64,000 nucleotides of DNA from JBCBSP01 sp039819095. Its GTDB lineage: Bacteria > Pseudomonadota > Alphaproteobacteria > Caulobacterales > Maricaulaceae. The position numbers and the translations under genes are program-made. This document shows, one piece after another, positions 43,578 to 52,450 of the stretch (position 1 is its first letter; each line of letters starts with the position of its first letter). Location: the NCBI GenBank assembly GCA_039819095.1, contig JBCBSP010000011.1, positions 8,331 through 72,330 of the forward strand, written 5' to 3'. Under the pieces are notes generated by a model that was not told the DNA's origin, did no database searches, and saw nothing but the letters and a program-made list of their open reading frames with translations.

Positions 43578-44147
43578 ATGGAGAAAGCTTCTTCCTTACT
43601 GGCGTCGATCCTCCTGGCAGTCGCAAGCATGGCGGGGCCCGCGCACGCGCAGACCATCTTCGGCGAAACCGGCGCTCAGCTGTGTTTTGAACGGGTTCAG
43701 GCCGGAGATCCTGGCCGGGTTGGTGCGCGTCAGGTTTGCGAGCGCGCGCTTGAAGATCCACGCCTGACGCCGCGCGACCGGGCGGCGACCCATGTCAATC
43801 TGGGGATTCTGGAGCGTCGCAATGGTGATCCGGCGGCGGCGCTGTCCCACTATGACATCGCGCTGCGCACCCTGCCGGGATCAGCTGAGCTCTGGCTTAA
43901 TCGCGGTGCGGCCCTGGTTTCAGCAGGCCGGCCGGAAGAAGCGGTTGAAGACCTCACTCGCGCGATCGAGCTCGGCCTGCAGCGCCCCGAACGCGGCTAC
44001 TACAACCGCGCCCTCGCCCATGAAGCCCTGTCCGATTACGCGTCCGCCTACATCGACCACCAGCGCGCACTGGAGGCGGCCCCAGGCTTTACGCCGGCGC
44101 GGCGCGCACTGACGCGGTTCAGCCGAAGCGACGCGAGCGGACGTTAA
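43578..44147 (+). CDS. exported TPR-repeat protein
   Basis: An approximately 189-residue protein with a signal peptide ending AHA-Q near residue 24. Three TPR-like helical pairs follow (about 70-165: HVNLGILERRNGDPAAAL, LWLNRGAALVSAGRPEEAV, YYNRALAHEALSDYASAY), likely a protein-interaction surface in the periplasm. Two cysteines lie near the N-terminus of the mature part. No clear ribosome site exists, so an earlier start at 43566 is possible. Its stop codon overlaps that of convergent cheR. Confidence 0.78.
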   Translation: MEKASSLLASILLAVASMAGPAHAQTIFGETGAQLCFERVQAGDPGRVGARQVCERALEDPRLTPRDRAATHVNLGILERRNGDPAAALSHYDIALRTLPGSAELWLNRGAALVSAGRPEEAVEDLTRAIELGLQRPERGYYNRALAHEALSDYASAYIDHQRALEAAPGFTPARRALTRFSRSDASGR

Positions 44148-44965
44148 GCCGCCGCCATCTTTTCCAGCGCTTCAGGCTTGGCGTAGAGGCCGCGTTGACC
44201 GGGGACCGGGCGGAAGGCGTCTGTCAGCCCCACCACAGTCTCAGCCGCGCCCAGAATGAGATAACCGTCTTCGGCCAGCTGGTTGGCCAGCCGATCGAGG
44301 ATTTTCGCCTTCGCCTCACTGTCGAAATAGATCAGCACATTGCGGCAGAAGATAACGTCGTGGCGACCGAAACGGGCGAAATCATCCAGCAGATTGCCGA
44401 CCTGGAAGCGCACGCGCTGGCGGATTTCCGGTTTGATGCGCCACTGGTCGCCGGTCTGATCGAAATGGCGCACCAGACGCTGAACGGCGAGCCCGCGCTG
44501 CACCTCGAACTGGCTGTACACCCCGGCTTTGGCCTTCTCCAGCACCGCAGCGCTGAGATCGGTCGCCAGGATATCGGCCGAAATCCCGCCCATCTCCTGG
44601 ATCAGCATGGCGAGCGAATACGGTTCTTGCCCGCTGGACGCCGCCGCGCACCAGATGCGAAGCGCGTGCGCGCCGCGCGCCGTTTTCAGGCGCGGAGCGA
44701 TGATCGACTGAAAGGTGTCGAAGGGCGTCTTATCGCGGAAGAAGAAAGTCTCATGCGTGGCCAGCGCCTCAGTGGCGGCGCTGCACAGGCGCGCATCGCC
44801 GCGCATCATCGTGTCGATCAGCGCTTCGACCGAGGCGAAACCTTCCGCGCGTGCGAGCGGGCCAAGTCGGCTATCGACCAGATAGCCCTTCTCCGGGCCC
44901 AGCATCAGGCCTGAACGCCGCCGAACCTCGTCGGACAGAAAGCGGAACTTGCTCTCAGCCAGCAT
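44144..44965 (-). CDS. cheR: chemotaxis methyltransferase CheR
   Basis: Transfers methyl groups from SAM to glutamates of chemoreceptors. It has 273 residues. An N-terminal all-helical domain covers about 1-75, followed by THETFFFRD, then IWCAAASSGQEPYSLAM as SAM-binding motif, and VIFCRNVLIYF in the catalytic domain. Its ATG overlaps the cheB stop (ATGA), so the two are translationally coupled. Last gene of the chpT-to-cheR run. Confidence 0.95.
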   Translation of the reverse strand: MLAESKFRFLSDEVRRRSGLMLGPEKGYLVDSRLGPLARAEGFASVEALIDTMMRGDARLCSAATEALATHETFFFRDKTPFDTFQSIIAPRLKTARGAHALRIWCAAASSGQEPYSLAMLIQEMGGISADILATDLSAAVLEKAKAGVYSQFEVQRGLAVQRLVRHFDQTGDQWRIKPEIRQRVRFQVGNLLDDFARFGRHDVIFCRNVLIYFDSEAKAKILDRLANQLAEDGYLILGAAETVVGLTDAFRPVPGQRGLYAKPEALEKMAAA

Positions 44966-46062
44966 CAGAACGCCCCTTTCAGACGGCGCGCGATCGCACC
45001 GCCGATATCAGAAATTGGAAGAATTTCATCGGCCAGCCCCGCCTCGGCGACCGCGCCGGGCATGCCCCAGACCACGCTGGTGGCCTCATCCTGGGCGATG
45101 ACCTGGCCGCCGACATCGCGCACCTTGCGTGCGCCGTCGCGCCCGTCATGGCCCATGCCGGTCAGCACCACGGCCAGAAGATTGCGGCCCGCCGCCTCGG
45201 CGCAGGATGCGAACAGCGGGTCCACCGCCGGACGGCAGAAATTCACCGCCGGGCTCTGATCGAGATGCGCGGTGAAGCCGGCCGCGCTCTTGCGCACCGT
45301 CATATGGAAATCGCCGGGCGCCAGATAGACCCGGCCGGGCTGTAGCGTTTCGCCGTCCTTGCCTTCGGCGGCGGGAAGTCCGGCCTTGGTCAGGTGCTCA
45401 GCCAGGATGGCGGTGAACAGCTTGGGCATGTGCTGGGCGATCACCACCGGCGCGCGCGCATCATGCGGCAGCTGGCTGACCACCGAACGCAGGGCCTGAG
45501 GGCCGCCGGTGGACGAGCCGATGGCGATCAGATCAGGACGCGCCGCCAGGCCATGCCGCGCCGCCGACCGCGGCGCGGCGGGTCTGGGCGCGACCGGCGC
45601 GACGCGCTGAGCGGGCTTTGCGCGCGGGCATAGAGCGACCAGCTTGTTGAGCAATTCGTCGCGATAGGTTTCCGCGCCGGCGACCCGGCCGGCCTCAGGC
45701 TTGGGCGCATAATCGGCAGCGCCCAGGGAAAGCGCCCGCATCGTGACTTCAGCGCCCTTGCGCGTCAGGGTGGAGGCCATCACCACCCGGGCTTTCGGGC
45801 AGGCGCGCAGGATGAGCGGCAGCGCGGTGAGCCCGTCCATGCGCGGCATTTCAATATCGAGCACGACAAGATCGGGCTGCAGCTCGCCCGCCTTGCGTAC
45901 CCCCTGCTCGCCATCGGGACAGGTCGCGGCGACGTCGAGGCGGGTATCGGCTTCGATCCAGCGCGCGACCAGGCCGCGGACCACCGCGCTGTCATCAACG
46001 ATGAGGACGCGCGGGCGACTCGCCGAAGCGGCGCCGGATGAATATGCGGGTGCGGTGCTCAA
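44965..46062 (-). CDS. cheB: chemotaxis response regulator methylesterase CheB
   Basis: Demethylates chemoreceptors when phosphorylated by CheA. It has 365 residues. The receiver has phospho-Asp69 (DLVVLDIEMP), a Pro/Ala-rich linker of about 40 residues follows, and the methylesterase has the catalytic Ser in IGSSTGGP, His in IAQHMP and Asp in GMGHDG. Overlaps cheR by one base. Confidence 0.95.
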   Translation of the reverse strand: MSTAPAYSSGAASASRPRVLIVDDSAVVRGLVARWIEADTRLDVAATCPDGEQGVRKAGELQPDLVVLDIEMPRMDGLTALPLILRACPKARVVMASTLTRKGAEVTMRALSLGAADYAPKPEAGRVAGAETYRDELLNKLVALCPRAKPAQRVAPVAPRPAAPRSAARHGLAARPDLIAIGSSTGGPQALRSVVSQLPHDARAPVVIAQHMPKLFTAILAEHLTKAGLPAAEGKDGETLQPGRVYLAPGDFHMTVRKSAAGFTAHLDQSPAVNFCRPAVDPLFASCAEAAGRNLLAVVLTGMGHDGRDGARKVRDVGGQVIAQDEATSVVWGMPGAVAEAGLADEILPISDIGGAIARRLKGAF

Positions 46063-46087
46063 AGCGCGCGCCTCCTGTGCTGGCCCG

Positions 46088-46453
46088 TCAGGCCAGGCCG
46101 ACCTCGGCGAATTTGGACTCGATGATTTCGCCGTCGAACGGCTTCATCACATATTCATTGGCCCCGGCGCGCAGCGCCTGGGTGATATGGCTCATGTCAT
46201 TTTCCGTGGTGCAGAACACGACGACCGGCGCGCCGCCGCCTGGTTCCTGGCGAAGCCGGATCAGGAAATCCAGCCCGTTCATGACCGGCATGTTCCAGTC
46301 CAGCAGAATCGCGTCCGGCATCCGGCTGCGGCAGGAATCGAGAGCCTGCTGACCGTCAGCGGCCTCTTCGACCGCAAAGCCGAGATCTTCGACGATCTTG
46401 CGGGCGACTTTGCGGATGACGCGGGAGTCGTCGACGACGAGACAGGTTTTCAT
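46088..46453 (-). CDS. cheY: chemotaxis response regulator CheY
   Basis: Single-domain receiver of 121 residues that, phosphorylated by CheA, binds the flagellar switch. Phospho-Asp52 (ILLDWNMP), acidic residues at 8-9 and Lys in MKPFD are all present. The ATG ending at 46453 has AGAGGAAG upstream; a longer frame to 46546 overlaps cheW. Located between cheW and cheB. Confidence 0.93.
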   Translation of the reverse strand: MKTCLVVDDSRVIRKVARKIVEDLGFAVEEAADGQQALDSCRSRMPDAILLDWNMPVMNGLDFLIRLRQEPGGGAPVVVFCTTENDMSHITQALRAGANEYVMKPFDGEIIESKFAEVGLA

Positions 46454-46472
46454 GGTCGCTGCTTCCTCTGGC

Positions 46473-46928
46473 TCAGGCCGCAAGAGCGGCAGGCTCGCCG
46501 GTGACGAGCGCGCGCACGTCCAGAACGGCGAGAAGTTCCTTCTCAAGGCGATGCACGCCCTTGATCACCGCGCGCCATTGCGAGTCGAGATGACCGGGCG
46601 TGGGCTCCAGCGTGTCGACCTTCAGCCGCATCACTTCGCCTACTGAGTCCACCAGAACGCCGTACAGCTCCTGGCCGATTTCCATGCCCAGCGCCATGCA
46701 CGGCTCGTCGGCTGAGCGCGGCTCGACACCCAGACGCCGGCGCGCATCGATCGCGGTGACGATCCGACCGCGCAGATTGAGCAGGCCGGCGATCTCAGCC
46801 GGCGCGCCGGGCACTTCGGTGACGCCCTGCGGGGAGAAAACCTCGCGGATTTCGCTCACCGACGCGCCATAAAGCTGATCGCCGATGCGAACGGTGACAT
46901 ATTCGAAGGTGGTTTCCTGATTCATCAT
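46473..46928 (-). CDS. cheW: chemotaxis coupling protein CheW
   Basis: Adaptor joining chemoreceptors to CheA, about 151 residues. The CheW fold is shown by VRIGDQLYGASVSEIREV, then GAPAEIAGLLNLRGRIV and VDSVGEVM. I start at the ATG ending at 46928; the longer frame overlaps the end of cheA. Its stop is 19 bp from cheY. Confidence 0.92.
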   Translation of the reverse strand: MMNQETTFEYVTVRIGDQLYGASVSEIREVFSPQGVTEVPGAPAEIAGLLNLRGRIVTAIDARRRLGVEPRSADEPCMALGMEIGQELYGVLVDSVGEVMRLKVDTLEPTPGHLDSQWRAVIKGVHRLEKELLAVLDVRALVTGEPAALAA

Positions 46929-46941
46929 CTGTTTGTCCCCG

Positions 46942-49686
46942 TCACGCCGCTTCGCGGGTCTGGGCGGCCGCATCGATGGCTGCGATCAGCCCGCCTCGGT
47001 CGGATCGACGCATCACCGCCGCCAGACCTTCAAGACCGCCTATCATGCCGTCATCGCTGACCCCAAGGCGCGGCACGTCCTGCCAGAAGCCTTCCTCATG
47101 CAGCTTGGACAGCGCGCCAGGATCACCAACGAGGGCGGCGTATTCAGCGCCCATCTGAGCCGCATCGCGCGCCTCGTGCAGCCCGCTGGCCACCGTGACG
47201 TCGTAACCCGCAGCCGCCAGCAGCGGCGCCATCATGCGACGCGCGAACGCATCGGCTTCGACCAGCAGGATGGAACGCCGGTCCGAGGCCGAGCGCTGCG
47301 GCGCACCGGCCCAGGCGCGCTCCATATGCCAGGCGATGTCGAGCACTTCGGTCGCCTTGTCCTTGATGATCGCCGACCCGATGACGCCAGGGCGTTCAGA
47401 CCCCATCTGCAGATCCAGCGTGAGCTCGGCGACATCCAGAATCGCATCGACCGCGACACCGGCCGACTGGCTGTCTTCGGAAAAGACCAGCACGGCCTGG
47501 CGGCCGGTTTCCGGGAACTGATCGGCGCCGGAAGCATGGGCGAGCGGCAGAAGCCGACCGCGATACTGGACGACATAGCGTCCGTCGACCTGCTCGATAT
47601 CGGCGCAATCGAACTCTTCCAGCCGGGTGATGAGACTGACGGGAACCGCTTTGGGCTCTTCGCCGCCCGCGCGTACCAGAAGCAGGCGCTGACGCGACTG
47701 ATCCTGAAGCATCGACTTGGAGGCCCGGTCGGCTTCAGCCTCGTCTTCTTCGGCGGCATGGGCGATCTGGTGAGCGACCCCGTTCGGGTCGAGGATCATG
47801 ATCACCGCGCCATCACCCAGAAGCGTCGCGCCGGAGTAGAATTGCAGACCACGCAGCGGTCCGGAGAGCGGCTTAACCACAATCTCCTCGGTATCGAGCA
47901 CATCATCGACCACGAGCCCGACGCGACGCCCGGCCGCCTCGATAACGATGACATAGCCGCTGAGCGCTTCATCCTGCGCCGCGTCCAGGCCGAGCACTTC
48001 GTGGAGGCCAATCACCGGAAGCAGCTTCTCGCGCAGACGGATCATCCGCGCGCCATTGAGCGATTCCACAGTCTGGTCGGAGCCCGGGCCCACCCGGACC
48101 AGCTCGCGCACCGACAGTTGCGGCACCGCGAAGCGCGCCTCGCCCGCCTTCACGATCAGGGCGGACACGATCGCCAGGGTCAGCGGAATCTTGATGGTGA
48201 AGGTGGTGCCGCGCCCAACCTCGCTATGCAGATCGATCTGACCGCCGATCTGCTCGATATTGGTGCGCACCACGTCCATGCCGACACCGCGACCGGACAG
48301 GTTGGTGACTTTCGCTGCGGTGGAGAAGCCGGCCGCAAAGATGAAGCGCTGGATCTGCTGCTCGCTGAGGCGGGACAGCTCCTCTTCGGTGGCCAGACCC
48401 TTTTCCAGCGCCTTGTCGCGCAGCTTGGCCGGGTCGAGGCCTTTGCCGTCATCGGCGATCTTGATGATGATCGCGCCGCCCTCGTGATAGGCGGACAGCT
48501 TGATGACGCCTTCAGGCGGCTTGCCGGCGGCCTCGCGCACATCGGGCAGCTCCACGCCGTGATCGGCGGAGTTGCGCACCATGTGGGTCAGCGGATCCTT
48601 GATGAGCTCAAGGACCTGACGGTCAAGCTCGGTGTCTTCGCCATCTGTGACAAAGCGGATCTTCTTGCCGAGATCCTGGCAGGCGTCGCGCACGATGCGC
48701 GGCAGCTTGCGCCAGGCGTCGCCAACCGGCTGCATGCGGGTCTTCATCACTCCGTCCTGCAATTCGGACGTGACCGATGACAGGCGCTGCAGCGGCGTCT
48801 TCAGCGTGGAGTCTTCATTGTCGCGGGAGAGCTGATGCAGCTGGTTTCGAGCCAGGACCAGCTCGGACACCGTCGTCATCAGGCTTTCCAGCACATCCAC
48901 ATTCACGCGAATGGTCGACTGGGAACGAGCGCCGGTCTGACGCGCCTCGCCCGGTGCAGCCTCGCCCGCCGACATCGCAGCGGCCGGCTGGCTCGCGGTT
49001 GAAGGCGTTTCAGCCTGGGCGGTTGCATCAACGCGCTCCTCGACCCCGTCTTCGGCACCGCCGGCTTCAGGGCCGTCAGCAGCCAGGAAGGCGGCTTCAA
49101 GATCTGCGAGCGAGACCTCGCCCGGGCGCAGCTCGCGACCGAGAAGCGGATCGAAATCAGTGTCTTCAGCGGACGCACCTTCGGCGTCTTCCGCCATTTC
49201 CGCCGGAGCTTCATCCTGAATCGTCTCAGCTTCAGGCTCAGGTTCCGGCGCGGCTTCAACCGGCGTCGGTTCAGCCGCAGCCTCAGCGGCTGGCGCAGCG
49301 GCGCTCTGGCCCATCGCCATGGCTTCCAGCCGGTCGATCAGATCACGGTCATCGCCGACCGGCTCAGCGCCGGTCTCTTCAAGCCCGTTCAGGATTTCCT
49401 TGATGCGATCCAGCGAGTGCAGCACCAGAGTGACCGCATCGCTGTCGGCAACCATTTCGCCGTCACGGAACTTGCCCAGCAGGGTCTCGCCGGCATGAGC
49501 GACCGCTTCCAGCCGGACCAGGCCGAGAAAGCCGCACGTGCCTTTGATCGTATGTAAGAGGCGGAAGATATTGTCGAGGGTGGAGCGGTCTGTCGGATCG
49601 GCTTCGAACCGAACCAGCTCCGCATCAATCGTGTCCAGGCTTTCTGAAGTTTCGCTCAGAAACTCGCCGATTAATTCGTCCATCAA
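46942..49686 (-). CDS. cheA: chemotaxis histidine kinase CheA with second CheW domain and receiver-like tail
   Basis: Sensor kinase of chemotaxis, 914 residues, longer than usual. Domains: Hpt about 1-105 with phospho-His45 (LLHTIKGT), a Glu/Ala/Pro linker at 127-240, dimerisation at 258-320, HATPase at 330-500 (HMVRNSADHG, GRGVGMDVV), first CheW at about 500-640, a second CheW-like domain at about 655-775 and a receiver-like tail at about 785-905. In the tail an Asp may align with the phospho-site (LVGDPG), but the conserved Lys is absent, so it looks degenerate. Heads the che genes downstream of chpT. Confidence 0.93.
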   Translation of the reverse strand: MMDELIGEFLSETSESLDTIDAELVRFEADPTDRSTLDNIFRLLHTIKGTCGFLGLVRLEAVAHAGETLLGKFRDGEMVADSDAVTLVLHSLDRIKEILNGLEETGAEPVGDDRDLIDRLEAMAMGQSAAAPAAEAAAEPTPVEAAPEPEPEAETIQDEAPAEMAEDAEGASAEDTDFDPLLGRELRPGEVSLADLEAAFLAADGPEAGGAEDGVEERVDATAQAETPSTASQPAAAMSAGEAAPGEARQTGARSQSTIRVNVDVLESLMTTVSELVLARNQLHQLSRDNEDSTLKTPLQRLSSVTSELQDGVMKTRMQPVGDAWRKLPRIVRDACQDLGKKIRFVTDGEDTELDRQVLELIKDPLTHMVRNSADHGVELPDVREAAGKPPEGVIKLSAYHEGGAIIIKIADDGKGLDPAKLRDKALEKGLATEEELSRLSEQQIQRFIFAAGFSTAAKVTNLSGRGVGMDVVRTNIEQIGGQIDLHSEVGRGTTFTIKIPLTLAIVSALIVKAGEARFAVPQLSVRELVRVGPGSDQTVESLNGARMIRLREKLLPVIGLHEVLGLDAAQDEALSGYVIVIEAAGRRVGLVVDDVLDTEEIVVKPLSGPLRGLQFYSGATLLGDGAVIMILDPNGVAHQIAHAAEEDEAEADRASKSMLQDQSRQRLLLVRAGGEEPKAVPVSLITRLEEFDCADIEQVDGRYVVQYRGRLLPLAHASGADQFPETGRQAVLVFSEDSQSAGVAVDAILDVAELTLDLQMGSERPGVIGSAIIKDKATEVLDIAWHMERAWAGAPQRSASDRRSILLVEADAFARRMMAPLLAAAGYDVTVASGLHEARDAAQMGAEYAALVGDPGALSKLHEEGFWQDVPRLGVSDDGMIGGLEGLAAVMRRSDRGGLIAAIDAAAQTREAA

Positions 49687-49741
49687 GGTGAGCCTCCCAA
49701 TCGCGCGTATGGCGCGTTCGAGAAGACATTCCCATGATGGT

Positions 49742-49747
49742 GGTTAA
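49742..49747 (-). promoter_or_regulatory. CtrA-type half-site before cheA
   Basis: Minus strand TTAACCACC, 56 bp upstream of the cheA start, close to the TTAACCAT form of a CtrA half-site. Only one half is present, so support is weak. Confidence 0.3.
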
Positions 49748-49758
49748 CGCATCGTTGG

Positions 49759-49776
49759 GCCGCCGGCCCCGGCGGC
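49759..49776 (-). terminator. hairpin after chpT
   Basis: An 8-bp GC stem (49759-49766 with 49769-49776) with a CC loop just after the chpT stop. It lacks a T-tract and may attenuate rather than end transcription into cheA. Confidence 0.4.
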
Positions 49777-49792
49777 GCGGCAGGCAGGCGCC

Positions 49793-50455
49793 TTACGCAG
49801 CTTCTGCGGCCTGGGTCGCGATCAGAGCGGCGAACTCCACCCGCTCATCATCCGCGCGCGCTTCGGCCCGACCGCCCGCTTCACGCGCCAGGAGGCCGGT
49901 ATAGTAAGGCTGGATAGACCTTGCATCGAGGCCGTTTTCCGGCGCCTCGCCAATGAGCGCCTGCTGGTAGGCCCCATCAAGGCGCGCACGCGGACCGGCC
50001 GCGACAACGCGCAGGCGCGAGCCGCCCTCGGTCGCGGAGGCCTCGATCGTCACCGTGCCGCCGCGCGGAACGGAATCGATGGACAGCCAGATTAGATTGA
50101 GCAGAACGCGAGCGGCCGGCTTCTGAAGCCCCGCCGCCTCGGTCTTCCAGACCAGATCCGGCTTGTTCTGGGCGAACATGGCGTCTGCGATTTTCTGAAT
50201 GAAAGCCATGTCGACCACGCTCGGCGCCGAGCCGCCCGCGCCCAGCGCCAGGCGCGCGAACTCCAGCTTGGCCTGGGCCTGTTTGGCCCCGGTGCGGACC
50301 AGATCGATGGCGTCGTCGCGCATGTCTGCGGCGCCCTCATCGTCAAGAACGCTCAAGGCTGCGCCAAGCGCGCTGACCGGCCCGGCGAGATCGTGGCAAA
50401 GCTTAGCGCTGATCAGCGCGGCGAGGTCGGCGGCGGAGATTTGTATCGTGCTCAT
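49793..50455 (-). CDS. chpT: histidine phosphotransferase ChpT
   Basis: Shuttles phosphate from the kinase CckA to CtrA and CpdR in Caulobacter-type cells. It has 220 residues. The dimerising four-helix part carries phospho-His21 (AKLCHDLAGPVSALGAAL), and a degenerate ATPase-like fold follows. The N-terminal signature AALISAKLCHDLAGP is the family mark. It precedes cheA by 106 bp on the same strand. The phosphorelay target CtrA is encoded about 7 kb away; cckA is not in the window. Confidence 0.92.
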   Translation of the reverse strand: MSTIQISAADLAALISAKLCHDLAGPVSALGAALSVLDDEGAADMRDDAIDLVRTGAKQAQAKLEFARLALGAGGSAPSVVDMAFIQKIADAMFAQNKPDLVWKTEAAGLQKPAARVLLNLIWLSIDSVPRGGTVTIEASATEGGSRLRVVAAGPRARLDGAYQQALIGEAPENGLDARSIQPYYTGLLAREAGGRAEARADDERVEFAALIATQAAEAA

Positions 50456-50497
50456 GGGCTCAAGCGATAGCCGATTCCCCGGCGCAAATCGTTAACG

Positions 50498-50719
50498 TCA
50501 CAGCTCGTGATCCACATCGTCATATCCGCGCCGCGCGGAGATGAAGACCAGCCCCATCAAGACCACGCCCACCACGATGCTGAGGACCGCGCCCAGGATC
50601 AGGGCGAACCAGCCATGCCCGCTCATTTGAGTGTCCACGCCGATCCAGGCCTGAGCGGCGAACCAGATCGAAACGGCGAGGAAAACGCCCAGCACCACGA
50701 TCAACAAGACGGTCTTCAT
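50498..50719 (-). CDS. small two-helix membrane protein
   Basis: A 73-residue protein with two transmembrane segments (about 4-22 and 36-60) and a charged tail (ARRGYDDVDHEL). It lies 42 bp upstream of chpT on the same strand, so both may be transcribed together. I do not recognise the family; the ATG is the only good start. Confidence 0.6.
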   Translation of the reverse strand: MKTVLLIVVLGVFLAVSIWFAAQAWIGVDTQMSGHGWFALILGAVLSIVVGVVLMGLVFISARRGYDDVDHEL

Positions 50720-50972
50720 CAGCGGCCTCCTTCGGCGGCGGGCGAGGCTCCGGCGCCGTTTCGTTAAGCATTGCGTGCGCTTCTACACCCTTGGCAAAGC
50801 CTGGCGGGTTCGTCAGGATGCCCGCCGGTTGGAGGGGTGTCCTGCTGCACGAGGGGTCATGCAAGACATAGGGCGGAAAAACCGGCCTGCATCTTGCCTG
50901 TCTTCTCATAGCCGCCGGCGACGCGCGTACGAAGCGTGTCGAGCAGGAACGCCTGGAGGGAAGACGCCGCCC

Positions 50973-52394
50973 ATGTCCGGTTTTGACGTTCGAAGCTCAC
51001 GCCCTATGCGCCAGCGGGCCATTCTTTTCCTGTCTTCGGTGAGCCTGGCGCTCCTTTTGATCAGCGGGGTGCTGATCCAGCGCGCCGGTCAGGAAAGCGC
51101 CGCCGAGGCCGCCGCGCCCGATCCGGAGATGACGCTCGCTGCAGCGCCTGCGGACGCCGAACCGGCGCCGATCACGTTTGAAGACCTGATCGCAGCTGAG
51201 CATGAGGCCTTCATGAGCCTGTGCGCGGGCTGCGCCAGCCTGGACACGCGCGCAGTCACCGTGCGCCGGGGGCAGACCTTCGCCAGCGTGCTGTCATCGG
51301 CCGGCGCAGGACGGGTGGAAGCCGCACGCGCGATCGCAGCGCTTGATCCGCTTTTCTCCGCGCGGCTTCTGCGCGCCGGCCAGGACCTGACCCTTTATTT
51401 CGACGCCTCCGTTGAGGGCGAGGATGGCGGGCCGCGCCTGGAGGGTTTCTCCTTCCGGCCTGATGCTGAGCGCAGCTTCACTGTTGCGCGCTCCGGCGAT
51501 GACGGCTTCCGAGCCCGCGAGGCTCAGGCCCGTTTCGTAACCCAGATCGTTCGCGCCGCCGGTGAGATCGACAGCAATCTCTATCTCGCCGCGCTCCGCG
51601 CCGGAGCCAGCGACGCCATCATCTTCCGCATGGCGGAGATCCTTGGATACGCCGTTGATTTTCGCGCCATCCAGTATGGCGACACCTTTGATGTCGTTTT
51701 CGAACGGGACGTGACCCGCGGCGGCGACATCGCCCGCTCCGGGGATATCCTGTATCTGAGATTCCACGGTCGCGGCGATCCGCTGGAATATTTCCGCTTT
51801 GAAAGCGAGAACGGCGAGATCGGCTTCTATACCGGCGAGGGCGAGAGCGCGCGGCGGCTTCTGATGAAGGTGCCGATCAATGGCGCTCGGCTGTCCTCCC
51901 AGTTTGGTATGCGCTTTCACCCCGTACTGCGCACCAACCGACCCCATAACGGCACCGATTTCGCAGCCCCGCGCGGCACGCCCATCATGGCCGCAGGCAA
52001 CGGGATCGTGGAGCGGGCCAACCGCTTCGGCTCGTTCGGAAACTATATACGCATCCGGCATGCAAACGGGTACAAGACCGCCTACGCCCATCTGAACGGA
52101 TTTGCGCGCGGCGTTCGCTCCGGCGCGCGTGTCCAGCAGGGCCAGATCATCGGCTATGTGGGTACGACCGGGCGCTCAACGGGTCCGCATCTGCATTATG
52201 AAGTCCACCTCAATGGCCGCCCCATGAACCCGATGCGCCTGGACCTGCCCGAAGGCCGCTCGCTGGAAGATGACGAGCTGGACGCCTTCATGGCCGAGCG
52301 CAACCGCATCATCGCTTTACGCGACAGCGCTCCGAGCGCGGACGGCGCAGCGCCCTTCATGGTCGCTGGGGCCGCCGAAAGCGGGGACAGCTAG
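50973..52394 (+). CDS. M23 family metallopeptidase (LytM-type), membrane anchored
   Basis: Peptidoglycan-active or regulatory peptidase, 473 residues from the chosen start. One N-terminal transmembrane anchor lies at about 15-35, a soluble region follows with a LysM/OapA-like flavour (AVTVRRGQTFASVLSSAG), and the M23 domain fills the last 180 residues. The zinc and catalytic residues appear as RPHNGTDFAAP (H and D) and HLHYEVHLNG. All four LytM ligands seem to be there, so it may be active. GGAGGG lies upstream of the ATG; a longer open frame begins at 50775 but lacks such a site and has no family character. Confidence 0.85.
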   Translation: MSGFDVRSSRPMRQRAILFLSSVSLALLLISGVLIQRAGQESAAEAAAPDPEMTLAAAPADAEPAPITFEDLIAAEHEAFMSLCAGCASLDTRAVTVRRGQTFASVLSSAGAGRVEAARAIAALDPLFSARLLRAGQDLTLYFDASVEGEDGGPRLEGFSFRPDAERSFTVARSGDDGFRAREAQARFVTQIVRAAGEIDSNLYLAALRAGASDAIIFRMAEILGYAVDFRAIQYGDTFDVVFERDVTRGGDIARSGDILYLRFHGRGDPLEYFRFESENGEIGFYTGEGESARRLLMKVPINGARLSSQFGMRFHPVLRTNRPHNGTDFAAPRGTPIMAAGNGIVERANRFGSFGNYIRIRHANGYKTAYAHLNGFARGVRSGARVQQGQIIGYVGTTGRSTGPHLHYEVHLNGRPMNPMRLDLPEGRSLEDDELDAFMAERNRIIALRDSAPSADGAAPFMVAGAAESGDS

Positions 52395-52450
52395 GGCTTT
52401 CCCGGCAAAGACAACGGTCCTGAGGTTCGAAAAGCGCCGCTCGAGAACGG

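Noticed and set aside
46933..48780. 615-residue open frame on the plus strand
   Set aside because: It is antisense to cheA, whose domains and motifs are complete; the composition is that of a GC-rich shadow frame.
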